From CAZHCA01 sp964530825 (lineage in GTDB: Bacteria; Bacteroidota; Bacteroidia; Chitinophagales; Saprospiraceae), in assembly GCA_964530825.1 (NCBI GenBank), contig CAZHCA010000017.1, forward strand, positions 30,425 through 94,424: DNA of 64,000 nucleotides, in the 5' to 3' direction. The position numbers and the translations under genes were made by a program. The notes beneath the pieces were generated by a model. That model was not told where the DNA came from, did no database searches, and saw nothing but the letters and a program-made list of their open reading frames with translations. Below, one piece after another: positions 17,481-25,661 of this stretch (its first letter is position 1; every line of letters begins with the position of its first letter).

Positions 17481-18581
17481 TTACCGGTCCCTATTGAGAA
17501 AGTCGAGCTGCAATGAAATAACGTGAGAGTAGGTGTCGTCCTCGGCCCCCAAGTCGGTAAATGCATAATCGACATGAAAGGTCGATATCTTAAATCCGAC
17601 GCCAAGGCTGGGTCGGCTCTGCCAGTTTTTGGATCCATCGAACCCTTGAATTTGCTGAAACTGATTGACGCCCGCACGCAGGAATACAAACCGGCCGTAG
17701 TCGGCTTCCAGGCCAAACGCCGGATCGATACTGAAAGGATCGGAAGATATCAGGGTATTGCGCTGCCCGTCGGTGGTGATGATAAAGTCCAATTCGGGGG
17801 CAATGCCGATTTTACCTTTGCTGAAGCGAAACTGGTAACCGGCGCCCAATACGATGCGTGGGTTGGTCACCTCGACCGAATTGATAGGTACTTCGTTGTT
17901 GGTGAGTTCCAGTATTTCTTTTTCTTCCTCAGTAAAGCTGAACGACCATGCATTAAATGTAGAAGTCAGGTCGGCGGCCAGCAGGCCGAATCGCCAGTTA
18001 TTGAGTTGATACTGCGCAGCCGCATCGATCCCAAAACCCCAGGAGTCGGCAAAAGGCCCGATGGTGCGGTGAATGATTTTAATATTACCCCCTACCCGTA
18101 ACTGGCCGGATTTGGTCCGAATGCCTTGGGCATAGCTGAGCAGCAGGGCGTAATCGGCAGCCGAGAATTCGCGTACGTTGTCAAAATTAATTGTCCCATC
18201 GCTTTCGTAAAGGGTAAGGGTGTTAGGTATTTCGTCGATACCGAAACGGATAAGGGATACCCCCAGTCGACGGCGCCCGCCAGAAAAGGGTAACGTAAAC
18301 CCCAGATAGTCGAAAGCTCCGACGCCGGCAAACCATTCGGCATGCATGGCTCCCAGTTGTAAACCTATTTCTTGGTTAATCCCCGCCAGGCCGGCCGGAT
18401 TCCAATAACCAGCCGTGACATCCGATACGTTGGCCACTACCGCATTACCCATACCTTGGGCGCGGGCGCTCACGCCAATAGCCAAGAATTCATTGCTGTA
18501 TTTCTGGCCCGATACGGTAACCAGGGGCGCTAAGGCTAGGAGTAGATGTGCCAAAAGGCCTGCGTGTAATCGTTGTTCCAT
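17481..18581 (-). CDS. PorV/PorQ-family outer-membrane beta-barrel protein
   Basis: 366 residues with an N-terminal signal peptide (hydrophobic core to about residue 25, ending VSGQ). The mature start FLAIGVSARAQGMGNAVVA followed by TAGYWNPAGLAG is the characteristic opening of PorV/PorQ (UPF0164/FadL-like) proteins of Bacteroidota. Alternating beta strands continue to the end, whose last residues (SLQLDFLN) fit a barrel. PorV shuttles type IX cargo to the attachment machinery and PorQ acts in the same system; I cannot tell which applies. Possible own cargo in this window is the secreted nuclease at 55600-57306. Confidence 0.82.
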   Translation of the reverse strand: MEQRLHAGLLAHLLLALAPLVTVSGQKYSNEFLAIGVSARAQGMGNAVVANVSDVTAGYWNPAGLAGINQEIGLQLGAMHAEWFAGVGAFDYLGFTLPFSGGRRRLGVSLIRFGIDEIPNTLTLYESDGTINFDNVREFSAADYALLLSYAQGIRTKSGQLRVGGNIKIIHRTIGPFADSWGFGIDAAAQYQLNNWRFGLLAADLTSTFNAWSFSFTEEEKEILELTNNEVPINSVEVTNPRIVLGAGYQFRFSKGKIGIAPELDFIITTDGQRNTLISSDPFSIDPAFGLEADYGRFVFLRAGVNQFQQIQGFDGSKNWQSRPSLGVGFKISTFHVDYAFTDLGAEDDTYSHVISLQLDFLNRDR

Positions 18582-18667
18582 CCGGATTGGAATTTTTCCT
18601 TGGTCGATAACGCAAACTTAGGCAATCCGAATATAATGGCCCGCAATTTTGGATTGATATGTCGGGT

Positions 18668-19693
18668 TTAGGGCATAGCCTTGCGCGAGGGGCCGTAGTT
18701 GATTTTTTCGATAATGCTTTCCGAATCATCATCACGCAAATCGCGGTTTATGGCAATACTGGCATTGAGCTCGTAGCCGATCAGGATCATCAAAGCATTG
18801 ATTTGCATCCAAAGCATGAGGATAATAATTGTTCCGATCGATCCGTAGAGTTCATTGTACCGGTTAAAGTTGTTGACGTAGGTTGAAAAGGCCAGGGAGG
18901 CGAGAATACAAAAAACCGTCGCCAATAAGGCGCCGGGGGTAACCCAGCGGAATCGCTGACGCATCGCTGGCCCGTAGCGGTAAAGCGAAGCAATGGAGAA
19001 GTAAAACAATAAGAAGATAACGATCCAGCGCAGAATAAGGATGGCGCCAGCCGTCAGTTGACTCAGGTTAGTGGTTTCGGTTACAAACTGAATGAAAAAG
19101 CGGCCAACGATTAATAAGATCACCGAACTGATGATGACCAGACCGATGGTAAGCGTAAGGCTTAGCGCCACAAAGCGCTTCCGGAAAAAGTTGCGCCGTC
19201 GGTAGGTAATAGCATAACTTTTGTCGAAACCGCGGATAAGGGCGATCATGCCGTTAGAAGCAAAAAATAAGGCGGCTACAAAACCCAGCGAAAGCAGTCC
19301 GGTGCGTGGATTAGAAGTAATATCCTCGATGAAATTGAAAAGGCGATTACCCGCTACCCCTGGCATTACTTCCTGGATCTGATTGCGTAAGTAGAAATCG
19401 AAATTTTCTCCACCGGGTAAGTAGACTAAAAAATAGTCTTTGAGCAGTGGGATCAGGGTGAACAAGGCAATGAGGGAAGGAAAGAGGGAAAGAAAGAAAC
19501 TGAAGGCTACGGAATTCGCCCGCGTGATGAGATCGTAGCGTCGTAACTCGTGCCTGATGAAGGTAAGTACATCGTAAATGGGCACCCCTTTGAACCCTGG
19601 CAGCGAGTGGCGTTTCATCCAGCGCTCCAGGCGACGCACCCAGGACAGGTTTGCGATTTTTTTTCTAAGCTGTATAGGTTTTGGTAGTTTCAC
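18668..19693 (-). CDS. YihY/BrkB-family inner-membrane protein
   Basis: 341 residues with about six membrane helices and a basic N-terminus. The signature RANSVAFSFFLSLFPSLIALFTLIPLL and the later RWVTPGALLATVFCILASLAFSTYVNNFNRYNELYGSIG block are typical of YihY/BrkB proteins, once misannotated as ribonuclease BN. The molecular role is not established; a transport or envelope function is assumed. The first ATG is used. Same strand as, and ~85 bp upstream of, the PorV-like gene. Confidence 0.88.
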   Translation of the reverse strand: MKLPKPIQLRKKIANLSWVRRLERWMKRHSLPGFKGVPIYDVLTFIRHELRRYDLITRANSVAFSFFLSLFPSLIALFTLIPLLKDYFLVYLPGGENFDFYLRNQIQEVMPGVAGNRLFNFIEDITSNPRTGLLSLGFVAALFFASNGMIALIRGFDKSYAITYRRRNFFRKRFVALSLTLTIGLVIISSVILLIVGRFFIQFVTETTNLSQLTAGAILILRWIVIFLLFYFSIASLYRYGPAMRQRFRWVTPGALLATVFCILASLAFSTYVNNFNRYNELYGSIGTIIILMLWMQINALMILIGYELNASIAINRDLRDDDSESIIEKINYGPSRKAMP

Positions 19694-19777
19694 ATCCGTT
19701 CGTTTGGCTGAGCCGAATGTACCGGCTTAATATATGCCTAACAATTACGGCCTTGATTGGGTCATTTCTGGGTAGCG

Positions 19778-20188
19778 CTATTGGAAGTGGGGCTGCAAAG
19801 CATCGACCAACAGTCGGGGCGCAGTTACCGTTTTACCGGTTTTTATATCTACAAAACACAACCGTACCTGTCCGCCGTTGATCAGTTTTTCTGCCTCGTT
19901 GAATAGCTCCATGTGGAAAGTGATGAAGCGGTTGGGTAATTCCCGCAGGGTGGTGCGTATAGTGATCAGTTCGTCATAGCGAGCAGGGCGCACGAAGCGT
20001 GTCTGCATACTCACTACGGGCATCATAACGGCTAGGTCCTGTTCCATGCTGCGGTAGGTCATACCCAGGCTGCGTAGCATTTCCACGCGTCCGATTTCGT
20101 AATAGTAGGCGTAATTGCCGTAGTACAGGTAACCCATCTGGTCGGTTTCGCCGTAGCGTACACGCTTGGGAAAATCGTAGCTGTACAT
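19778..20188 (-). CDS. Acyl-CoA thioesterase (hot-dog fold, YbgC/4HBT type)
   Basis: 136 residues, the usual length of a single hot-dog domain. The opening RVRYGETDQMGYLYYGNYAYYYEIGRVEML has the catalytic Asp (residue ~16) with Gln in the position next to it, followed by the long central helix. Expected to hydrolyse acyl-CoA thioesters in the cytoplasm; chain-length preference cannot be read. It is 11 bp downstream of the arginine deiminase gene on the same strand, so co-transcription is likely. Confidence 0.88.
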   Translation of the reverse strand: MYSYDFPKRVRYGETDQMGYLYYGNYAYYYEIGRVEMLRSLGMTYRSMEQDLAVMMPVVSMQTRFVRPARYDELITIRTTLRELPNRFITFHMELFNEAEKLINGGQVRLCFVDIKTGKTVTAPRLLVDALQPHFQ

Positions 20189-20199
20189 TGTCTATGTTT

Positions 20200-21462
20200 T
20201 TAACCCCGTTGGATGGGACAAGTCATACAATGCGAACCGCCCCGGGCTCTCGATAGCTCGTTTGAGGGCAGGGTGATGATGGTATTTTCCACAGTCTGGG
20301 GGTCCAGGTTGCCGGCGCTTACCTGATCCAGGAATTGCTGTGCAGGTAAAATCTCGTAGCCGGCCTGGCGGAAGGCCCGCTCGGTAACGGTGTTACGATC
20401 GTAGGTGAGCGCTACGCCCGGCCGGATAGCTACTAGATTGCAACCGTCGGTCCATTGTTCGCGCTCCTGATAGGGCGATTCGCCTTGGCCGCTCAGGATG
20501 AATTCCATCTGCGGATTGATTTCTTTTTGCAAAAACGCGGCGATTGTGGAGTAATAGTCTAGTGTACCATTGCGGCGGTACACTTCAACCGCCGAGCTGA
20601 GTCCCTCCAAGACGATTGGCTTGAAAGCCACGATGTGGTGATGGTGAATTTGCGTGAAAATGGTATCGAGGTGCATAAAGGAACGGTCGGCCGGTACGTT
20701 CATAAGTACAACATTTTCTACCAGACCCTTCCGGAATAGAAAATCGCGCAGGGAATGGATGCCGTGCCGATTGGTGCGTTCGCTCAACCCGATGAGGAGA
20801 AAGTCTTTGCGCAGCATCATCGCGTCCCCGCCCTCGAGGGAAACCGATTCCCCCTTGCGCGAGGGCGGAAAGCGCTCTACATCATTGAGGTTGATCATGC
20901 GACCTGCTTTGCGTAACGCTCGAAAAATCGGATGCGCCCAGATGACAAAGCGCGTCAAAAAGTTTTCCCGGTAGCGCGCTTCTTTTGCCGCCTTGGTGAT
21001 CAGGATGTGGTCGTTGATTGTGACGGCGATGTCGCGGGTGAAAATAAAATTTGGGATGGGATCGAACAAGATGTAATCTTCATCCTCGAAGTATCCCGAA
21101 ATGAGTACATCGGCTAGGGTGTGGTTGTCGAGGCGTAAAAATAAATCTTGCGTACTGCTGGGTAACTCTTCGTAGTCGATAATTTGATTGATCATGGTTA
21201 TTTTGGCAGCTTCGTCAAAACTCAGGGCTTCAGCCAGCAGATTTTGGACCTCCAACACGTTACCCGATCCCAGAAAAGCACCCAGAACGGCCGTAAATAT
21301 ATCGTGTTCTTTTTGCATCTGGGGCAGATAGACAATATCATCGAAGAGGAGCTCTTCGGCTCGTCGGGGAGAAATTCTGGAGATGCCCTGGTCGGGCCGG
21401 TGCACCAAAACCCGGCGCAGGGGGGCGATCTCAGAATCGACAAAGACGCTTGCTTTTTCCAT
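20200..21462 (-). CDS. arcA: Arginine deiminase
   Basis: 420 residues of the guanidino-group-modifying (GME) fold. Active-site elements appear in the expected order: an N-terminal EIAPLRRVLVHRP, FTRDIAV (Asp), SLEGGDAM (Glu/Asp), MHLDTIFT (His-Asp), and the nucleophile in GGSHCMTCP (C412). Length and the long helical insertion (residues ~75-150) agree with arginine deiminase (arginine to citrulline and ammonia) rather than the shorter DDAH type. No ornithine carbamoyltransferase or carbamate kinase gene is nearby, so it does not sit in a classic arc operon. Thioesterase follows at 11 bp, acetyltransferase precedes at 8 bp. Confidence 0.9.
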   Translation of the reverse strand: MEKASVFVDSEIAPLRRVLVHRPDQGISRISPRRAEELLFDDIVYLPQMQKEHDIFTAVLGAFLGSGNVLEVQNLLAEALSFDEAAKITMINQIIDYEELPSSTQDLFLRLDNHTLADVLISGYFEDEDYILFDPIPNFIFTRDIAVTINDHILITKAAKEARYRENFLTRFVIWAHPIFRALRKAGRMINLNDVERFPPSRKGESVSLEGGDAMMLRKDFLLIGLSERTNRHGIHSLRDFLFRKGLVENVVLMNVPADRSFMHLDTIFTQIHHHHIVAFKPIVLEGLSSAVEVYRRNGTLDYYSTIAAFLQKEINPQMEFILSGQGESPYQEREQWTDGCNLVAIRPGVALTYDRNTVTERAFRQAGYEILPAQQFLDQVSAGNLDPQTVENTIITLPSNELSRARGGSHCMTCPIQRG

Positions 21463-21470
21463 ATTGGGTG

Positions 21471-21923
21471 TTAATCAGCATTGGACCAAAAGTAATAATT
21501 GTGTTCGGTATCCAGTGCAAAGTCGACGGAACGATATAGGGTGTTGCTTTCCCGGTTGTCTTTTTCGGTCTCTAGCAACAGGCCTGCCGCGTCGGTTTGG
21601 TGAGCTAGCAGTTTGCAGGCTTCAATAAGGCGTTTGGCAATACCTTTACGCCGATGGGTAGGAAAAACGTACAGATCGTTGAGTAACCACAAGCGCCGCA
21701 TACGCGTCGAAGAATATAGCGGATAAAGCTGAACAAAGCCAACGATACGGTCAAGAATAGGGTCGCGTGCCACGAAAATGGCTGAATCACGCTGGTGCAG
21801 ACGGGCTTCGAGGAAGGCCTCGGCACCTTCGGGATCCGATGGTTGCCGGTAAAAAACCCGGTAAGCATCGAAAAGGGGTACCAACTCTTCGAGGTGATGT
21901 ATTTCGCCGCGTACTATTTTCAT
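21471..21923 (-). CDS. GNAT-family N-acetyltransferase
   Basis: 150 residues from the ATG at 21923, which directly precedes the first GNAT strand (KIVRGEIHHLEELVPLFDAYR); the longer frame upstream adds a non-conserved 26 residues. The acetyl-CoA binding loop is RRKGIAKRLIEA (Q/RxxGxG/A type), after the beta4 strand LNDLYVFPTHR. Substrate unknown. It starts the probable operon acetyltransferase, arginine deiminase, thioesterase. Confidence 0.85.
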   Translation of the reverse strand: MKIVRGEIHHLEELVPLFDAYRVFYRQPSDPEGAEAFLEARLHQRDSAIFVARDPILDRIVGFVQLYPLYSSTRMRRLWLLNDLYVFPTHRRKGIAKRLIEACKLLAHQTDAAGLLLETEKDNRESNTLYRSVDFALDTEHNYYFWSNAD

Positions 21924-22108
21924 AGTCTTATAGTTTGTTGAAGCGTTAAAAATACAGTAGGAGCGTTGTTCATCCGCAATTTCGGGCGATTTATCTAACA
22001 CGGTGGCCCACCCGGCAACTTAACCCAGAAGGGAACTGTATAATTGCCGATAATTGTAGAAATTAGCAGGAAACAGAAGCTGTTTTCGTCTTAGCTTAAT
22101 TTGTTATT

Positions 22109-23137
22109 ATGGAAAGGAATACTTCGTCGAGTCCTCAGCGTAAGAAACGCCGTCCAGAAGCCATCACCGGAGCTGTTTTGTTGTCTGTCCTTCTCATTTT
22201 ATTGGGCATCGGGTTTGCCGCTATTTTACCCTCCCTTACGATCATCGTCAGCAATACCTTGTATTTGACCATACTTTTAGTCATTCTGGCAGCGATTGCT
22301 TTCGTGATATTCGATCCCAAAATGCGGGCCCTGGTATGGTATTTGTGGCGCTCGGTCGTTCGCTGGATTACGGGCCTGTTTGTGACCCTTGACCCCATTG
22401 CAGTACTGCGCAACTACACCGACGAACTGGAGAACAACATCAAAGGCATGACCCAACAGATGGGTAAGCTGCGCGGGCAAATGCATAAGCTGCAGGAGCA
22501 GATTTTTCTGAACAAAAAACAAATCGAAAGCAACCTTGAACTGGCGAGCCAGGCCAAAGCCGAGGACAAACGCAGTGTGATGATCCTAAAATCGCGTAAG
22601 GCCGGTCGCCTTCGGGAATCGAATATGCGGTTAGAGGACCTGTACAAGAAGATGGAAATCCTCTACCGTACCCTGGTCAAGATGCGGGAAAATTCTACAA
22701 TACTTGTAGAAGATATCAAAGATCAGGTTGAGATCAAAGAGCAAGAGCGCAAGGCTATTCACGCTAGCTACGGCGCCATTGAGTCGGCCCGCAGCATCAT
22801 CCAGGGTAATCCCGATAAGCGCGCCATGTTCGATGCTGCCATGGAGGCGGTTAAGGACGATGTGGCTGAAAAAGTCGGCGAGATGGAGCAGTTCATGGAA
22901 GTGTCGTCGAGTTTTATGGAGAGCATCGATCTCCAAAACGGCATTTTTGAAGAAGAAGGCCTGCAAATGCTGGAAGAATGGGAGAAAAAAAGCAGCCGTT
23001 TACTGCTCGACGAAGAAAAAATGGACCTCATCAATCAGGCCAACGACGATAAAAACGTACTGGATCTCAACCAACCCATCCAGGAGCCCGTACGGCAGGC
23101 CGGGCATAAGAATCAGTACGATAGCTTCTTCGAGTAG
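22109..23137 (+). CDS. Membrane-anchored coiled-coil protein, function unknown
   Basis: 342 residues. A basic N-terminus is followed by two adjacent membrane helices (~20-42 and ~45-70). A long helical region follows (~105-280) with heptads such as KGMTQQMGKLRGQMHKLQEQIFLNKKQIE, reminiscent of PspA/IM30 or septation-type coiled coils though no signature confirms it. The C-terminus is acidic and ends in a polar tail (YDSFFE). Stand-alone gene. Confidence 0.72.
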   Translation: MERNTSSSPQRKKRRPEAITGAVLLSVLLILLGIGFAAILPSLTIIVSNTLYLTILLVILAAIAFVIFDPKMRALVWYLWRSVVRWITGLFVTLDPIAVLRNYTDELENNIKGMTQQMGKLRGQMHKLQEQIFLNKKQIESNLELASQAKAEDKRSVMILKSRKAGRLRESNMRLEDLYKKMEILYRTLVKMRENSTILVEDIKDQVEIKEQERKAIHASYGAIESARSIIQGNPDKRAMFDAAMEAVKDDVAEKVGEMEQFMEVSSSFMESIDLQNGIFEEEGLQMLEEWEKKSSRLLLDEEKMDLINQANDDKNVLDLNQPIQEPVRQAGHKNQYDSFFE

Positions 23138-23220
23138 GAGGGAATGGGGTTCGGCCACACAAGGACCGCCCCTTAACATCTTTTTTGCACTTTTTCCCGG
23201 CACTTTTTCGTTACCCTCGC

Positions 23221-23748
23221 ATGAAAAAGATATGGATTGGTCTCTTACTGTTAGGGGGTGTGGTGTCAAATGCTCAATCATATAATACTGCAGTAGGTAT
23301 CCGGATGGGGAGCGATTGGGGATTAACGGTAAAACAGCGGTTTTTACGAAAATGGACTGCTGAACTGATCGTACAGAATAGCATTCAGCGCGAAAAAACC
23401 ACGATTACGCTGGCAGCGACCAAGCACAACCATCTGCTAACGAGGAACCTAAACATCTACTATGGCCCGAGTGTGCACAGAGGATGGTATAACCCTCCGG
23501 TGCCAGAGCAACCCTTTTCGGAGCAAAAAGACGATCCATGGGGTATCGGCGGTATTGCCGGTTTGGAACTCTCCCTTTTTCGCTTGAATTTAGCTTACGA
23601 TGTCAAGCCGTCCGTCAATTTACAGGGCGGCACTCGCAGGGTTTATGTTCAGTCGGGACTGAGCCTGCGCTATATAATTTGGAAGCGAAAAAAATACGAT
23701 TGGGAGAAACAGGGAATATTCGGCACAAAAAAGCGCAAAAGAAAGTAG
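23221..23748 (+). CDS. Predicted outer-membrane beta-barrel protein
   Basis: 175 residues from the ATG at 23221, chosen because a signal peptide follows immediately (KKIWIGLLLLGGVVSNAQ). The mature protein alternates hydrophobic and polar residues as beta strands (AVGIRMGSDWGLTVKQRF, LNLAYDVKPSVNL, VQSGLSLRYIIW) typical of small 8-stranded barrels. The C-terminus adds a very basic extension (KKYDWEKQ then KKRKRK). The stop codon ends exactly one base before the tRNA-His gene on the other strand. Confidence 0.75.
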   Translation: MKKIWIGLLLLGGVVSNAQSYNTAVGIRMGSDWGLTVKQRFLRKWTAELIVQNSIQREKTTITLAATKHNHLLTRNLNIYYGPSVHRGWYNPPVPEQPFSEQKDDPWGIGGIAGLELSLFRLNLAYDVKPSVNLQGGTRRVYVQSGLSLRYIIWKRKKYDWEKQGIFGTKKRKRK

Positions 23749-23823
23749 GGTAACCGATCGGGATCGAACCGACGACCTCTAGAACCACAATCTAGCGCTC
23801 TAACCAACTGAGCTACGGCTACC
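23749..23823 (-). tRNA. tRNA-His (GTG anticodon)
   Basis: On the minus strand a full cloverleaf folds: acceptor GTAGCCG/CGGTTAC with one G-T pair, D arm AGCTCAGTTGGTTAGAGC, anticodon stem CTAGA/TCTAG with loop TTGTGGT (anticodon GTG), and T arm GTCGGTTCGATCCCGAT. An extra G at position -1 faces C at position 73, the identity mark of tRNA-His. CCA is not encoded. The 3' end abuts the stop codon of the convergent beta-barrel gene. Confidence 0.96.
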
Positions 23824-23964
23824 ATTCAAAGGCTTTCTATGAAAGCGAGGCAAATATACTGCATATCGGAAATGTATGCAATATCCCTGCCGCTATTTTA
23901 CATGATATAACCATTTGGCGCGCTAATTGATTCCCTGCGATTCTTTGTATTTTACAGGCAAAAA

Positions 23965-24411
23965 ATGGTCCGTAATTTCCTTTATTACACTAGTTTGGTT
24001 TTAATAGTTGCTTGTCAGAGTGATGCCCCGGGCGGCAGTGCTCTGGGCGGTAACGCCCCATTTCAGTTGGAATGCGAGGACACCGGTGAATCGGAGGATA
24101 ACCCGACTGTGTCGATTTACGGCGTCGTGGAGGATAACCGGTTAAAGCTTGCAGACGCCACCGGCGAATGTACCTCGATTTCATCCAGTGAATTCGCCGA
24201 GTTTGCGGTACCCGACTCTGCCATTACCGCGATGTATGCTTTCTGGGCGGGAACCGGCGATTATTTCTACGTGATGCCTTCGTCTACCGGCTACGAAGTG
24301 TACAAAGGGTTTCAGGACGAAGCGACAGCAGATTTCACCTACTATAAAATCGTCGCATACGACAAAGATTCCGGCCGCTTTCGCTTTTATGATGTATCCA
24401 AGTACGAATAA
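23965..24411 (+). CDS. Small predicted lipoprotein
   Basis: 148 residues with an N-terminal lipoprotein signal (VLIVAC, Cys ~17) and a Gly/Ser/Ala-rich linker after it. The mature part is acidic (ESEDN, EDNRLKLAD) with two further Cys and several aromatic-rich beta stretches near the end (GDYFYVMPSS, FTYYKIVAY). No family recognised. Followed by a hairpin at 24416-24457. Confidence 0.7.
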   Translation: MVRNFLYYTSLVLIVACQSDAPGGSALGGNAPFQLECEDTGESEDNPTVSIYGVVEDNRLKLADATGECTSISSSEFAEFAVPDSAITAMYAFWAGTGDYFYVMPSSTGYEVYKGFQDEATADFTYYKIVAYDKDSGRFRFYDVSKYE

Positions 24412-24415
24412 TGGG

Positions 24416-24457
24416 AAAGTACCGGCCTCCAGCCCGTTTGGCCATGGCCGGTACTTT
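24416..24457. terminator. Hairpin after the small lipoprotein gene
   Basis: A perfect 12-bp stem, AAAGTACCGGCC (24416-24427) with GGCCGGTACTTT (24446-24457), lies 5 bp after the stop codon. The stem ends in TTT but no long T run follows, so it is either an atypical terminator or an mRNA 3' protection element. The loop contains the TTTG of the next gene's putative promoter. Confidence 0.5.
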
Positions 24458-24468
24458 CAATATCTTTA
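24437..24468 (+). promoter_or_regulatory. Putative Bacteroidota-type promoter of the CNNM gene
   Basis: TTTG at 24437-24440 and TATCTTTA at 24461-24468 are 20 bp apart, close to the known Bacteroidota sigma-A pattern (TTTG near -33 and TAnnTTTG near -7; the last base is A here). It ends 22 bp upstream of the ATG at 24491. Confidence 0.4.
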
Positions 24469-24490
24469 GCGCAAATCATCCCCGAGCTAA

Positions 24491-25570
24491 ATGTGGTCAT
24501 TACTGATATTCTTCTTTGTACTTTCCATTGTTGTCTCTTTCCTATGTTCGATTTGGGAAGCCGTTTTACTGAGCATCAACCCTTCCTACATTAATCGGGT
24601 CAAGCAGGAAGGTCGGAGCTTTTCGGTCGACCTGGTAAAGTTCAAGGAAGATATTGACCGTCCGCTGAGTGCGATTCTCACACTCAATACGATTGCCCAT
24701 ACCACTGGAGCGGTAGGCGTGGGGGCACAGGCCGGCAAGCTCTACGGCGAAGCCGATTGGCAGCTTTTTGGGATCGCCCTCAACCCCGAATCCCTCATTG
24801 CGGCGGTGATGACCCTAGCGATATTGATCCTCTCCGAAATTATTCCCAAAACGATCGGCGCAAATTCCTGGCGGCGATTAGCGTCATTTACCGTACGATC
24901 GGTTAAGGTATTGATTTTTATTCTGGCCCCATTCGTGTGGTTAAGTCAGCGCATTACCAAGACCTTGAAAAAAGACAAGGAGCGCTCGGTCTACAGCCGC
25001 GCCGATTTTGCTGCTATGGCTAAAGCAAGTCTGGAAGAGGGCATTCTCGAGGAAAAAGAATCTAAGATTATCAGTAACCTGATGCGCTTCCAGAGCATTG
25101 TGGTGAAAAACATCATGACCCCCCGTTCGGTCATGGTTACTGCTCCCGAGAACCTCACCACGCGCGCCTTTTTCGAGCAGTACCAGCCCTTTCGCTTCTC
25201 CCGTATTCCCCTCTTTGAAGGGGAGATGGATAACATTACCGGTTTTGTCCTGAAAGACGAAATTCTTTCTTGCCTGGTTAACCGACAAGAGGAGCAGACT
25301 TTGCGCGATTTGCGCAAACCCATCATTGCTGTACGCGATGACCTGGCGTTGCCAGCTTTGTTCGACCGCCTTACCCGGGAGAGCAACCACATGGCCATCG
25401 TTATGGACGAATACGGCAGTCTGGTCGGGTTGGTAACCATGGAAGATGTCTTTGAGACCCTTCTGGGGTTGGAAATTGTAGACGAGACCGATACAGTGGT
25501 CGACCTCCAGGCCCTGGCCCGCCAGCAATGGGAAGAGCGTGCCAAACGCGGCGGGCGAAATAAAAAGTAA
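24491..25570 (+). CDS. CNNM/CorC-type membrane protein with CBS pair
   Basis: 359 residues. The N-terminal DUF21/CNNM transmembrane domain (~1-170, three to four helices, LSAILTLNTIAHTTGAVGVGAQAG and ILILSEIIPKTIGANSWRR being typical) is followed by a pair of CBS domains (~200-330; NIMTPRSVMV, HMAIVMDEYGSLVGLVTMEDV). The CorC-HlyC C-terminal domain found in longer relatives is missing. The family includes magnesium/cobalt efflux proteins and so-called hemolysins; ion specificity here is not known. Strong terminator follows. Confidence 0.9.
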   Translation: MWSLLIFFFVLSIVVSFLCSIWEAVLLSINPSYINRVKQEGRSFSVDLVKFKEDIDRPLSAILTLNTIAHTTGAVGVGAQAGKLYGEADWQLFGIALNPESLIAAVMTLAILILSEIIPKTIGANSWRRLASFTVRSVKVLIFILAPFVWLSQRITKTLKKDKERSVYSRADFAAMAKASLEEGILEEKESKIISNLMRFQSIVVKNIMTPRSVMVTAPENLTTRAFFEQYQPFRFSRIPLFEGEMDNITGFVLKDEILSCLVNRQEEQTLRDLRKPIIAVRDDLALPALFDRLTRESNHMAIVMDEYGSLVGLVTMEDVFETLLGLEIVDETDTVVDLQALARQQWEERAKRGGRNKK

Positions 25571-25610
25571 AAAGAATTTGTTTCTTAAATAAAGAGATAT
25601 AGCGGACTAA

Positions 25611-25652
25611 AAAACTGCTGTTAGCGCTTAAGCGCTAACAGCAGTTTTTTTA
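25611..25652 (+). terminator. Strong rho-independent terminator
   Basis: A perfect 38-base palindrome at 25611-25648 (19 bp each side, core GCGCTTAAGCGC) flanked by an A run upstream and a T run downstream. It can work on both strands. It ends the CNNM transcript 40 bp after its stop; the DUF3667 gene begins only 10 bp later, so that gene must be transcribed from within or across this element. Confidence 0.9.
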
Positions 25653-25661
25653 TCTTTTTTT

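Noticed and set aside
17261..17497. 78-codon plus-strand open frame between LON-domain and PorV-like genes
   Set aside because: No homology or signal pattern, crosses the end of the PorV-like gene; likely chance.
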